Shown: positions 24,803 to 33,418 of the stretch, piece after piece
Numbering within the stretch: position 1 is the stretch's first letter
How the letters are laid out: every line of letters starts with the position of its first letter
DNA from: Leifsonia sp. PS1209
GTDB taxonomy: Bacteria > Actinomycetota > Actinomycetes > Actinomycetales > Microbacteriaceae
Direction: 5' to 3'
Assembly: GCF_012317045.1 (NCBI RefSeq)
Contig: NZ_CP051154.1
Coordinates: 124,001 to 188,000 of the forward strand
Length of the DNA: 64,000 bases
The notes under the pieces: model-generated
Databases searched by the model: none
Told to the model about the DNA's origin: nothing
What the model saw: the letters and a program-made list of their open reading frames with translations, nothing else
Translations under genes and position numbers: made by a program

Positions 24803-25240
24803 CTATTCGTTCACGTCGCCGAGGAGCGCGAACAGGGCGTCCGCATCCGGTGCGTCGAGCAGTTTCTGCACGTCGTCCTCCTCCGAGAAGAGGATCGCGA
24901 TCTTGGACAGGATCTCCAGGTGCTCGTTGTTCTGCCCGGCGATGCCGACGACGAACCGCACCTCCTCGCCGCCCCAGTCGAGCGGGGAGGAGTACCGGAT
25001 GAACGACAGGGCGGACCGCTTGATCTCGTCCTTGGATTCGTTGGTGCCGTGCGGGATCGCGAGGCCGTTGCCCATGAAGGTCGAGACGGTGTTCTCGCGG
25101 TCCTGCATCGAGTCGACGTACGCGGGCTCCACCGCTCCCGCGGCCACCAGCAGGGCGCCGGCCTCGCGGATGGCGTCCTCCCTGGTGGATGCGGTCCCCG
25201 CCGCCACCACGTTGGCCCTGTCGAGAATTGTGTCTGTCAT
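24803..25240 (-). CDS. mtlF: PTS mannitol-type EIIA
   Basis: 145 residues from ATG 25240, overlapping the mtlA stop (ATGA). The phosphorylated His64 lies in [11 protein letters not shown]. The C-terminal [19 protein letters not shown] is typical of the fructose/mannitol EIIA fold. It passes phosphate from HPr to the EIIB domain of MtlA. It is a separate protein here, whereas E. coli fuses it to MtlA. Confidence 0.92.
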   Translation of the reverse strand: MTDTILDRANVVAAGTASTREDAIREAGALLVAAGAVEPAYVDSMQDRENTVSTFMGNGLAIPHGTNESKDEIKRSALSFIRYSSPLDWGGEEVRFVVGIAGQNNEHLEILSKIAILFSEEDDVQKLLDAPDADALFALLGDVNE

Positions 25241-26850
25241 CGGTTCGCGTCCTCCGGAGTGTTCTGCTGCGCCTTCACGAGGTCGACCACCTCGTCGTAG
25301 CGCGGGCTGTTCATGAAGTTGTCCACCGAGACGTGCTGCGACGCGGGGGACTGGCCCTTTGCGCGGTCGGTCAGCTCGCGCTGGGTGATCACGAGGTCGG
25401 CGGTGCCGTCGAGGTTGCTGATGGCCTGGTTCGTCACCGTCACCCCGTCGATGCCCGCCTTCTTGATCTTGTTGCGGAGGACGGAGGCGCCCATCGCGCT
25501 CGACCCCATCCCAGCGTCGCACGCGAACACGATGTTGCGCACGAGCCGCGACGTCGCGTCGCCCTGGGCGTCACCGGTGTCGTGCTCTCCCTCGTTGACG
25601 AGGCTCTGCAGCACGCTCGACTCCTTGCCCTTGTTGGCCTGGGTCGCGGCGACGGCCGCCGTCATGTCACCGGCGTTGCCCGCAGCGAGGTCGCGCTTGC
25701 GGCTCGCACGCAGGATGACGGAGCAGACGATGAACGAAACGGCGGCCGCTCCGATCACCGAGAGCACCACGCCGACGAGGCTCGGGCCGGGGGTCTGCAG
25801 CAGCACGGCGATGATCGAGCCGGGGGAGGCCGGAGCGCGGAGGCCGGTCTGGAACGCGGCGTTGATCGCGACACCGGTCATACCGCCGGCGATGGCGCCG
25901 ATGATCAGGATCGGCTTCATCAGCACGTACGGGAAGTAGATCTCGTGGATGCCACCGAAGAACTGGATGATGATCGCGCCGGGTGCGCTCGCCCGGGCGA
26001 CGCCGAGGCCGAAGAACGAGTACGCGGCCAGGATGCCGAGACCGGGGCCGGGGTTCGCCTCGAGGAGGAACAGGATCGACTTGCCGGTCTGCTGCGCCTG
26101 CTCGATGCCGAGCGGGGTGAGCACGCCGTGGTTGATCGCGTTGTTGAGGAACAGCACCTTGCCCGGCTCGATCAGGATGCTCGCGAGCGGCAGCAGGTGC
26201 AGGGACACCAGCCAGTTCACCGCACCGCCGAGCACGCTGCTCAGCCATTCGACGATCGGTGCGATGCCGAAGAACGCACCGATCGACAACAGCATGCCGA
26301 CGATGCCGGCCGAGAAGTTGTTCACCAGCATCTCGAAGCCGGCCTTGATCTTGCCGTCCCAGATGCGGTCCACCTGCTTGATCACGTATGCGCCGAGCGG
26401 GCCCATGATCATCGCGCCGATGAACATCGGGATGTTGCTGCCGACGATCACACCCATCGTGGCGATGGAGCCGACCACGCCGCCACGCACGCCGTAGACC
26501 ATGCGGCCACCGGTGTTCGCGATCAGCAGGGGCAGCAGGTAGGTGATCATCGGGCCGACGAGGCCCACGTACTGGTTGAAAGTGTGACCACTCGGGTCCT
26601 GCGCCAGCACGGTGGCGGCGCCTTCCCAGCCGATCTTCGCCTGGTCCCCGAAACCGCCGAGGATGCCGCTGATCGCCCAGTTGGTGCTCTGCAGCCAGCC
26701 GGTCGCGATGAAGAGTGCCGTGATGAACCCCCAGGCGATGAACGCAGGGATGTTCGGCATGACCATGTTCGAGAGGAAGGTTCCGAAGCGCTGCACGTGA
26801 ACGCGCGCGCCGTTCGGCTTCCGTGTCGTCGTCTCTGACGCCGTGGACAT
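25237..26850 (-). CDS. mtlA: PTS mannitol permease EIICB
   Basis: 537 residues from ATG 26850 with GAGG upstream. Membrane EIIC domain at about 15-385, with GIHE at 300-303 and the GHTFNQYVGLVGPM block. A linker is followed by an EIIB domain with phosphocysteine Cys444 in FACDAGMGSS. It imports and phosphorylates mannitol. No EIIA domain is attached; that is the next gene. Confidence 0.94.
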   Translation of the reverse strand: MSTASETTTRKPNGARVHVQRFGTFLSNMVMPNIPAFIAWGFITALFIATGWLQSTNWAISGILGGFGDQAKIGWEGAATVLAQDPSGHTFNQYVGLVGPMITYLLPLLIANTGGRMVYGVRGGVVGSIATMGVIVGSNIPMFIGAMIMGPLGAYVIKQVDRIWDGKIKAGFEMLVNNFSAGIVGMLLSIGAFFGIAPIVEWLSSVLGGAVNWLVSLHLLPLASILIEPGKVLFLNNAINHGVLTPLGIEQAQQTGKSILFLLEANPGPGLGILAAYSFFGLGVARASAPGAIIIQFFGGIHEIYFPYVLMKPILIIGAIAGGMTGVAINAAFQTGLRAPASPGSIIAVLLQTPGPSLVGVVLSVIGAAAVSFIVCSVILRASRKRDLAAGNAGDMTAAVAATQANKGKESSVLQSLVNEGEHDTGDAQGDATSRLVRNIVFACDAGMGSSAMGASVLRNKIKKAGIDGVTVTNQAISNLDGTADLVITQRELTDRAKGQSPASQHVSVDNFMNSPRYDEVVDLVKAQQNTPEDANR

Positions 26851-26875
26851 TGTGGTGCCTCGTTTCTTGTCGGGG

Positions 26876-28561
26876 TTACTGTGGGGGGCGCCCGGAGATG
26901 GCGGCGCGAACCGCATCCCGGGCCTCTGCCGCGCCATCGGCGGCCAGTGCGATCTCGGCCAGGTTCTTCGCCTGGTCGAGGGTGAAGCGCTTGATGGACA
27001 TGCGCACGTCGGCGATCGCCGCCGGCGACATCGAGAGGGTCGTCGCGCCGAGGCCGACGAGCACGACGGCGAGCAGCGGGTCGGCCGCGGCCTCTCCGCA
27101 GATGCCGACCGGCTTGCCGAGGTCGCTTCCCGCCTTGCCGACCTCGCCGATCAGGCGGAGGACGGCCGGGTGCCACGGGTCCTGGAACCCGGCGACGGAG
27201 CCGAGCAGGCGGTCGGCGGCGAGCGAGTACTGGGTGAGGTCGTTGGTGCCGATGGAGGCGAACGCCGCCTCGCGCAGGATGCGGTCCGCTGTCAGCGCTG
27301 CCGACGGGATCTCCACCATCACGCCGACGGTCTTCAGCCCGAACTCGGACGCCAGCTGCACGAAGTAGCGGGTCTCCTCGACCGTCGCGACCATCGGCGC
27401 CATCACCCAGAGGTCGGCGTCCGTCGCGGCGTCGGCTTCGGCGAGGGCCGTCAGCTGCTCGCGCAGCAGGTCCTCGTTGGCGCGGAGCGCGCGCAGGCCG
27501 CGCAGGCCGAGCGCCGGGTTGTCCTCGTGAGCGTCGTTCAGGAATTCGAGCGGCTTGTCCGCGCCCGCGTCCAGCACACGCGCGACCACCTTCTGGCCGG
27601 GGAACGCCGACAGCAGCCGGATGTACTCCGCCCGCTGCTGCTCGACGGTCGGGGCCATGCGCTGGTCGAGGAAGAGGAACTCGGTGCGGAACAGGCCGAC
27701 GCCCTCGGCCCCCGCATCCACTGCCTTCTGTGCGCCGTCTGCCGAACCGAGGTTGGCGAGCAGCGGGATGGCGGTGCCGTCGGCGAGCGTGCCCGGTTCG
27801 GTTCCCCCGCTGAGGGCGGCCTCGCGGTCGGCGATGCGGCGCTCTGCATCGGCGCGGCGTTCGGCGTCCGGTGCGACCGTGACGGTTCCGGATGCGGCGT
27901 CCACAACGATCTCGGTGCCGTCGGCGATGGCGTCCGCCCCTGCGACGCCGACGATGGCGACGATGGCCTTCTCGCGCGCCAGGATCGCGGTGTGCGACGT
28001 CGGTCCGCCCTCGCGGGTGACCAGGCCGAGCACCTTGGTCAGGTCGAGCAGGGCGGTGTCGGCAGGCGCGAGGTCGTGCGCGACCAGGATGTACGGGGTG
28101 TCGGACTGCGGCACGCCGGGCGCCGGGCGGCCGGACAGTGCGGAGATGACGCGCTGGGCGACATCGTCCAGGTCGGTCGCGCGCTCGCCCATGTATCCGC
28201 CGAGGCCGATGAGCATGTCGCGGAAGACGGCGAAGCCCTCGAACACGGCGCGTTCCGCGGTCTTGCCGGACTCGATGCGGTCGGAGACGTCGGAGGCGAG
28301 AGTGGAGTCCTCCGCCATCATCGACTGGGCTTCGAGCACGTCGGCCGCGGTGCCGTCCACCTTCGCGGCGCGGGCGCGCAGGTCGTCTGCGACGGCGGCG
28401 ACCGCGGAGGCGAAGCGTGCGCGCTCCTCGTCCGGGGTGCTGGTGCTCGGGGTGTCAGCGGGCTCGGGAAGCGGGTCGGACATCCGGAGCACGGGGCCGA
28501 TGGCGATGCCCTGGCCGATGCCTGCCCCGGTGAGGACGTCAGTGGCGGTGGTGTCGGACAT
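26876..28561 (-). CDS. ptsI: PTS enzyme I (phosphoenolpyruvate-protein phosphotransferase)
   Basis: 561 residues. Active His190 lies in GGPTSHTAILAR. The PEP-binding C-terminal barrel shows GLFRTEFLFLD, VMVEIPSAAL and GICGEAAADP. It moves phosphate from PEP to HPr. It starts 2 bp after the HPr stop and ends 25 bp before mtlA, so the general PTS genes sit inside the mannitol operon. Confidence 0.95.
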   Translation of the reverse strand: MSDTTATDVLTGAGIGQGIAIGPVLRMSDPLPEPADTPSTSTPDEERARFASAVAAVADDLRARAAKVDGTAADVLEAQSMMAEDSTLASDVSDRIESGKTAERAVFEGFAVFRDMLIGLGGYMGERATDLDDVAQRVISALSGRPAPGVPQSDTPYILVAHDLAPADTALLDLTKVLGLVTREGGPTSHTAILAREKAIVAIVGVAGADAIADGTEIVVDAASGTVTVAPDAERRADAERRIADREAALSGGTEPGTLADGTAIPLLANLGSADGAQKAVDAGAEGVGLFRTEFLFLDQRMAPTVEQQRAEYIRLLSAFPGQKVVARVLDAGADKPLEFLNDAHEDNPALGLRGLRALRANEDLLREQLTALAEADAATDADLWVMAPMVATVEETRYFVQLASEFGLKTVGVMVEIPSAALTADRILREAAFASIGTNDLTQYSLAADRLLGSVAGFQDPWHPAVLRLIGEVGKAGSDLGKPVGICGEAAADPLLAVVLVGLGATTLSMSPAAIADVRMSIKRFTLDQAKNLAEIALAADGAAEARDAVRAAISGRPPQ

Positions 28562-28563
28562 GA

Positions 28564-28830
28564 TCAGGCGTCGTGATCCGTCGCGAGGATCTCGGCCAGG
28601 TCGTCGAGCACGGCCTCGCCGCCTGGTGCGTCCGTGGTAAGAACGATCTTGTCCCCGTGGTCGATGCCCAGGGAGATGACGCCCAGGATGCTTCCCGCGT
28701 CGACGGTCTTGCCGCCCTCCTTGGTCAGCTTGACCTGCGCGCCGGACTTGCCGACCGCCTCGACGAACAGCTTCGCCGGGCGCGCGTGCAGCCCGTGGGT
28801 CGATCCGACGGTGATGATCCGCTCAGCCAT
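28564..28830 (-). CDS. ptsH: HPr phosphocarrier protein
   Basis: 88 residues. Phosphorylated His15 is in THGLHARPA, and Ser47 in AGSILGVISLG corresponds to the regulatory Ser46 of Firmicutes HPr. A GAGCACAG-type leader and a palindrome lie upstream, suggesting its own promoter. It carries phosphate from EI to EIIA proteins. Confidence 0.95.
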   Translation of the reverse strand: MAERIITVGSTHGLHARPAKLFVEAVGKSGAQVKLTKEGGKTVDAGSILGVISLGIDHGDKIVLTTDAPGGEAVLDDLAEILATDHDA

Positions 28831-28855
28831 GATTCTGTGCTCCTTCGGTGTCGCT

Positions 28856-28870
28856 CGGGAACGTTTCCCG
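28856..28870. promoter_or_regulatory. Palindrome CGGGAA-CGT-TTCCCG upstream of ptsH
   Basis: A 15-bp inverted repeat with perfect 6-bp arms, 26 bp before the HPr start. On the minus strand an AT-rich TATGAATAT lies just upstream of it and may be the -10. It could be the site where a sugar-responsive repressor controls general PTS expression. The regulator is unknown. Confidence 0.45.
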
Positions 28871-28896
28871 GCTTCCCATATTCATAGTCTCGCTGC

Positions 28897-29205
28897 TCAC
28901 AGGGCCGCAGCCTTTGCGTCGAGAGCCAGGTCGAGGGCCGCGGATCCGTCGATGGCAGCGGGGGAGACGGCGGGCAGCACGGCGACGGCGGCGCCGGACG
29001 ATGCCGCCAGTTCCTGCAGGGCGGGCAGCTGCGGCGAGAGGTGCGCACCGACGAGGACGACGTCGACGCCCGCGTACGACTCGAGCTGGCTGGCGCTCCC
29101 CGCGACGACGTTCGCCTCGACACCACGAGCGGCAGCTGCTGTGCGCAGCTTCAGGGCGACGAACGTGCTCGACGCGCCGGCGCCACAGACGACCAGGATC
29201 TTCAT
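28897..29205 (-). CDS. Orphan PTS EIIB, lactose/cellobiose-type
   Basis: 102 residues from ATG 29205. The N-terminus MKILVVCGAGASSTFVA holds the phospho-Cys7 loop of lactose/cellobiose EIIB. The rest is a small Rossmann-like domain with VDVVLVGAHLSPQL. No matching EIIC or EIIA is in the window, and MtlA already has an EIIB. It may be a regulatory subunit, for example one read by the divergent MtlR, or the partner of a permease elsewhere. Confidence 0.75.
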   Translation of the reverse strand: MKILVVCGAGASSTFVALKLRTAAAARGVEANVVAGSASQLESYAGVDVVLVGAHLSPQLPALQELAASSGAAVAVLPAVSPAAIDGSAALDLALDAKAAAL

Positions 29206-29369
29206 TGACCTGCCTTGCCTTTCGAGATGGTGCGGATGGAGCCTCTTCGATGCTTGTCCGCATCCACCGGTCGTGCCAGCAGCGTTTCTTCCTCCTGTGC
29301 GGAAAGATCGTCGGGGAGCGGCCACCGTGCGGTCAGGAGGTGGTTGACTCGGGGAGAAAGGTGGTCGCG

Positions 29370-31280
29370 GTGGCCCTCTCGGCGAAGCAGACGAGAATGC
29401 TGGACATTCTCGCGCGCCGTGCTGCCTGGGTGACGGCCGCCGACCTCGCGAGCGAACTCGGTGTGACCACCCGCAGCATCCGCAGCTACACCGCCGCGCT
29501 CAAGGAGCTGGTCGAGTCCGGTGCAAGCGGCTACCGGCTCGACCGGGAGGCGTACGACGCCTTCCTCGCCGACGCGGCAGCGGGAGCGGGTAGCGGCGAC
29601 ACAGCGGACTCCCCGCAGGAGCGGCTCGTCTTCCTCGTGCGCCGCCTGCTCGACGAGCCGGACGGCATCGACGTGTTCGAGACGGCGGAGAGCCTGTTCG
29701 TCAGCGACTCCACCATCGAGTCCGACCTGACCAGGATGCGCGGCCTCCTCGCGGACACCGAGCTCACGCTCACGCGCAGGGGCCCCGTCGTGCGGCTGGC
29801 CGGCCCGGAGATCGCCCGGCGCAAGCTGCTGAGCCGGCTGTTCCGCGACGAGATGCGCCAGGGGGTCGTCGACATCGCGCGCATCCAGGAGGCGTTCGCG
29901 TCCGAGGGGCTGGCGAGCTTCAAGTCCGACCTGGTCGAGATGCTGGATGCCCGGGGCTTCTTCGTCAACGAGTACGGCATCAACGACGTGCTGCTGCACA
30001 TGGCGGTCGCGCTCGACCGCGTCGCCAAGAACCGGGTGCTCCCCGCCGCAGCCGATCCGGAGGTGAGCGAGACCATCCGCACCCTCGCCGACGACCTTGG
30101 CACGCTCGTCACCACGCACTTCGACGTGGTGCTCGACCCCACGGAGCTGCGGTACCTGGCGATCCTGCTGCGCACCAGGGTGATCGCGCCAGGGGCGGGA
30201 TCCGACACGGTCGCCGAGTTCGTGAGCGACGACGACCTGGAGGTGGTGCGCGGGATCGTGGCACGCGCATCCACCGAGTACCTGGTGGACCTGCGGGACG
30301 AGAACTTCATCGTGCGCCTCACGCTGCACGTGCAGAACCTGGTGGCGCGCGCCCACGAGAAGACGTACTCGCGCAACCCGCTGACCCGCTCGATCAAGAG
30401 CTCGTACCCGATGATCTACGAGCTGGCCGTCTACATCGCGAGCCGGTTGCAGGCCGCGGAGGACATCGTGGTCAACGACGACGAGATCGCGTACATCGCG
30501 ATGCACGTCGGCGCATACCTGGAGCAGCAGTCCCGCCGGAGGGATGCGGTCACCTGCGCGGTCATCTGCCCCAACTATTACGACATGCACATCCTGCTCA
30601 GGGAGCGGCTGGAGAGCGCGCTCGGCGACGAACTCGACGTGACGAGCGTGATCACCTCGACGGAGGCCGACTGGGATGCGATCGACGCCGACCTCGTGCT
30701 GAGCACGATCGAGCCGCGCGGCCGCAGAGAGAACACGGTGATCGTGCAGCCGTTCCTGACCGAGGCGGACATCGAGCACACACGCCAGGCCATCGCGCGC
30801 ATCCGTCGTCAGCGTCGCCGGGCGCGGATCAAGAACGACCTGCTGGAGTACTTCGACGAGCGGCTCTTCCTGCGGAACTTCTACGCCCGCGACCCTGACT
30901 CGATGATCAGGGCGCTGGGCGACAGGATGATCGCGGCCGGCGCGATCGACCAGGACTACGTCGACCAGACCATCGAGCGCGAGCACATGTCGTCGACGGC
31001 GTTCACCGACTCGCTGGCGGTGCCGCACGCGATGACGATGAGCGCCAAGCGCACGGCCATCGCCATCGTGGTCAACGACGCCGCGATGGACTGGGGGGAT
31101 GCGCGGGTCAACGTCATCGCATACATCGCGTTCGACGCGGGCGGCCGGGCATCCTTCCAGACGGTCTTCGACCAGTTCGTCGAGGTCTTCTCCGACCGCG
31201 AGACGGTGCTCTCCCTCATCCGCCGCACCGCGACGTTCCCCACCTTCATCGACGAGCTCGTCCGCATCATCGACTCGTGA
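29370..31280 (+). CDS. PRD-type transcriptional activator (MtlR/BglG family)
   Basis: 636 residues from GTG 29370; GTG 29361 is possible, with GGAG close upstream. N-terminal HTH (TAADLASELGVTTRSIRSYTAAL) is followed by a second HTH near 85-115. Two PTS-regulation domains follow, with His residues in HMAVALDRVAKN and HVQNLVARAHEK/AMHVGAYLE. Next come an EIIB-like segment (VICPNYYDMHILL) and a C-terminal EIIA-like domain (FTDSLAVPHAMTM). Phosphorylation by HPr or EII proteins should tune it to mannitol uptake. It is divergent from the PTS genes it probably activates. Confidence 0.85.
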   Translation: MALSAKQTRMLDILARRAAWVTAADLASELGVTTRSIRSYTAALKELVESGASGYRLDREAYDAFLADAAAGAGSGDTADSPQERLVFLVRRLLDEPDGIDVFETAESLFVSDSTIESDLTRMRGLLADTELTLTRRGPVVRLAGPEIARRKLLSRLFRDEMRQGVVDIARIQEAFASEGLASFKSDLVEMLDARGFFVNEYGINDVLLHMAVALDRVAKNRVLPAAADPEVSETIRTLADDLGTLVTTHFDVVLDPTELRYLAILLRTRVIAPGAGSDTVAEFVSDDDLEVVRGIVARASTEYLVDLRDENFIVRLTLHVQNLVARAHEKTYSRNPLTRSIKSSYPMIYELAVYIASRLQAAEDIVVNDDEIAYIAMHVGAYLEQQSRRRDAVTCAVICPNYYDMHILLRERLESALGDELDVTSVITSTEADWDAIDADLVLSTIEPRGRRENTVIVQPFLTEADIEHTRQAIARIRRQRRRARIKNDLLEYFDERLFLRNFYARDPDSMIRALGDRMIAAGAIDQDYVDQTIEREHMSSTAFTDSLAVPHAMTMSAKRTAIAIVVNDAAMDWGDARVNVIAYIAFDAGGRASFQTVFDQFVEVFSDRETVLSLIRRTATFPTFIDELVRIIDS

Positions 31281-31313
31281 GCGCCGCCCCGCCTCGCCCC
31301 TTCTTGTGAGCGG

Positions 31314-31529
31314 CTAACGGGATTCGTCTGACCGCGACGTGACGGTTTCCGGAGCCTTCCACGGCTCAGGACGACCACTCACGAGGAGAGCGAGTTGCCT
31401 CCGCCGCTGAGGAACGGCGAGTGCCCAGACGAGCGTGGAGACGCCGAGGGCCGCGACGGCCATGAGGCCGTAATTCACGGCGAGCACCAGCACGTCTATG
31501 CCGGTGGGAATGAGGGGGTTTCGCTCCAT
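31314..31529 (-). CDS. Small single-span membrane protein, unknown
   Basis: 71 residues from ATG 31529, with AGGAG six bases upstream and a recognisable promoter (31551-31580). The first 13 residues are polar, residues 14-40 form one membrane helix (VLVLAVNYGLMAVAALGVSTLVWALA), and the C-terminal 30 residues are basic and Ser-rich. I do not recognise a family. The good ribosome site and promoter are the reason to call it a gene. Confidence 0.6.
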   Translation of the reverse strand: MERNPLIPTGIDVLVLAVNYGLMAVAALGVSTLVWALAVPQRRRQLALLVSGRPEPWKAPETVTSRSDESR

Positions 31530-31550
31530 GCACGCTCCTAACGTGCCACG

Positions 31551-31580
31551 AGTATTTCGCGCTCAACTCAAATCTGTCAA
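31551..31580 (-). promoter_or_regulatory. Sigma-70-like promoter for the small membrane protein
   Basis: On the minus strand a consensus TTGACA (31575-31580) is followed 18 bp later by AATACT (31551-31556), in a locally AT-rich stretch. The start codon at 31529 lies 21 bp beyond the -10. This is one of the best-matched promoters visible in the window. Confidence 0.6.
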
Positions 31581-31704
31581 GCAAAATTCCACATTTGCGC
31601 TGTCTTCACTCCTGCTCGTCTGAGAACTGGCAATCGCTGGCCGTAAGCGGTTCGGGCAAGGTCACCTCCTGCCGGTGGGGTTGGTAGCCCGCCCCGCAAA
31701 GAAA

Positions 31705-31762
31705 CGAGTCCGGACCTGTTCACGCGACGCGCCGAGCGCGCCCGTGAACAAGTCCGGACTCG
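31705..31762. repeat. Intergenic stem-loop element, copy 1
   Basis: Arms of 20 bp (31705-31724 with 31743-31762, one mismatch) enclose an 18-nt loop, CGACGCGCCGAGCGCGCC. The loop is nearly the same as in copy 2 at 35200-35259 while the arm interiors differ with matching changes on both sides. It lies 10 bp downstream of the stop of the lipoprotein gene on the minus strand. No T-tract is present. It may act as a bidirectional terminator or as a dispersed palindromic repeat. Confidence 0.8.
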
Positions 31763-31771
31763 ATGGTGTCG

Positions 31772-32182
31772 CTAGTTGGCGGTGACCGCGTAGGTCACCG
31801 AGACGCCGGGGGTGCCGACGGCGACGGTGTACTTGTCGTTGGTGAAGACGGCCTTCGAGTCGGTTGCGCCCGACTGGACGGTGTATCCGGCCTTCTCGAG
31901 GGCGGACTTCGCGTCGGCGAAGCCTGACGTGTTCTTCGGCTGGACGGTGACCGACCAGCCGTTGGCCTCGTCGCCGCGGGCGACGAGCAGGATCCCGTCG
32001 ACGAGCGGGACGTCCTTCTTCGGGAAGCTCGCGGGGAGCGTGGCCGAAGCTGCGGCGGTCTCGGAAGCCGAGGGGCTGGATGACGTGTCGTTCGCGCTGC
32101 CGCTGGCGCAGCCTGCGAGGGAACCGATGGTGAGGGCCGCCGCGATGACGGCCGGAACGAGCATTTTCTTACGTGACTGCAT
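31772..32182 (-). CDS. Hypothetical lipoprotein
   Basis: 136 residues with AGGA eight bases before the ATG. The lipoprotein signal ends in SLAGC (Cys25), followed by a Ser/Thr/Ala linker and an 85-residue domain. The end of the domain (ALEKAGYTVQSG, then YTVAVGTPGVSVTY) is loosely like a PASTA repeat, but this is weak. Probably outer-face membrane anchored; function unknown. Confidence 0.75.
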   Translation of the reverse strand: MQSRKKMLVPAVIAAALTIGSLAGCASGSANDTSSSPSASETAAASATLPASFPKKDVPLVDGILLVARGDEANGWSVTVQPKNTSGFADAKSALEKAGYTVQSGATDSKAVFTNDKYTVAVGTPGVSVTYAVTAN

Positions 32183-32280
32183 GTTTGTTTCCTAGTGCTG
32201 TATGTGTGTCCGGAATTGCAAACATTCAGCTTACTCGCGAGGGCTGACAGCTGGTCTGCCCACAGCAGAAGGAAAGGGGA

Positions 32281-32961
32281 TCAGCCGAGCAGGAGCGCGC
32301 TCAGCTGGTCGCTCGAGTGCACGACCGCGATGGCGCCGGCAGCCTCGGCGGGGGAGCCGTATCCCCACTCCACCAGGATGGTCGGCAGTCCGTTCTCGCC
32401 TGCGCCCTCCACGTCGAACGACCGGTCGCCTACCATCACGGTGTGCGCCAGGTCCACGCCCTGCGCGGTCAGGCGGCGCAGCGCCTCGGCGACGACGTCG
32501 GCCTTCGCGCTCAGCGTCTCGTCCTCCGATGCGCCGGTGATCACGTCGAAGTACTGTGCGAGGTCGAAGTGCTCCAGGATGCGCTTGGCCTGCAGCTCGG
32601 GCTTGCTCGTCGCGACGGCCAGCGGGATGCCCGCGGCCTGCAGCCGGGTGAGCAGCCCCCGGATGCCCGGGAAGACTGCAGAGTCGAACGCGCCGTTCTC
32701 GTGGTAGTCGGCACGGTAGACCGTGAGGGCGTCACGCGCCTCCTGCTCGGTCATCCCGGCGAACTCCTGGAGGGATTCGAGGAGGGGAGGGCCGACGTAC
32801 TCGACGAGCTTGGCGGGGGATGGCACGGGCAGGCCGAGGGTCTCGAAGGTGGTGACGAGCGAGGAGGTGATGCCGGGTGCGGAGTCTGTGAGGGTGCCGT
32901 CGAGGTCGAACAGGACGCAGGTCCAGGTGCGGGTGACGGTGGTGGGGGTCGGGTTGGTCAT
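32281..32961 (-). CDS. HAD-family phosphatase (phosphoglycolate phosphatase-like)
   Basis: 226 residues. Nucleophile motif FDLDGTLTDS with Asp19 and Asp21, motif II VATSKP, motif III Lys in LEHFDLAQYFD and motif IV MVGDRSFDVEGA. The helical cap follows the first strand. Members dephosphorylate phosphoglycolate or other small phosphates; the exact substrate is not readable. Confidence 0.85.
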   Translation of the reverse strand: MTNPTPTTVTRTWTCVLFDLDGTLTDSAPGITSSLVTTFETLGLPVPSPAKLVEYVGPPLLESLQEFAGMTEQEARDALTVYRADYHENGAFDSAVFPGIRGLLTRLQAAGIPLAVATSKPELQAKRILEHFDLAQYFDVITGASEDETLSAKADVVAEALRRLTAQGVDLAHTVMVGDRSFDVEGAGENGLPTILVEWGYGSPAEAAGAIAVVHSSDQLSALLLG

Positions 32962-32998
32962 AGCTGTCCTATGGTATGTGAGGTGTTTCAGAAACGTC

Positions 32999-33418
32999 TC
33001 AGTGCTCGCTGAGAGCTGACTCGATGTGGGAGCGGGCGACGACCATCGTCTGCTCGGTGCCCGGGTTGAACTGCACGGCCACGAACTCGGCCGACCGGAT
33101 GAAGCCCAGCGCCTCGGTCGCCGGCACGATCACGGCCTGCACCTGCGTGCCCGCGCCCTCCTCCGTGGCGCCCACCGCATCCCGCAGCGCCTTCATCGAC
33201 GTGAACAGCGGCAGCACGGGCTCGCCGTTCGTGGACGTGAGCGTGCGCAGGCGGGTGTCCTGCGGGGTGGAGCCGGTGACGTCGACGACCAGGCCGCCCT
33301 TCACCGCGGCGGCGAGCAGCGCATCCAGGTTCTCGAGGGTCGGCTCCGCTGCGATGGCGGCCAGCGCCGTACGGACGGCGACGTTCTCGTAGCTCTGCGG
33401 GAAGCGGGGCTGTTTCAT
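32999..33418 (-). CDS. SseB-family protein
   Basis: 139 residues from ATG 33418, overlapping the nucS stop (ATGA). The pattern of a helical N-terminus, then LRTLTSTNGEPVLPLFTSMKAL and a later NPGTEQTMVVARSHIESAL, matches the SseB/enhanced-serine-sensitivity domain found in many actinobacteria. The function is unknown. Translation is tied to NucS. Confidence 0.75.
   Translation of the reverse strand: MKQPRFPQSYENVAVRTALAAIAAEPTLENLDALLAAAVKGGLVVDVTGSTPQDTRLRTLTSTNGEPVLPLFTSMKALRDAVGATEEGAGTQVQAVIVPATEALGFIRSAEFVAVQFNPGTEQTMVVARSHIESALSEH

Noticed and set aside
29206..29369. Shared operator between orphan EIIB and MtlR from TGCGGA...TCCGCA
   Set aside because: The half-sites are short and fit the common GGATGC-type composition of this DNA; not strong enough to call.
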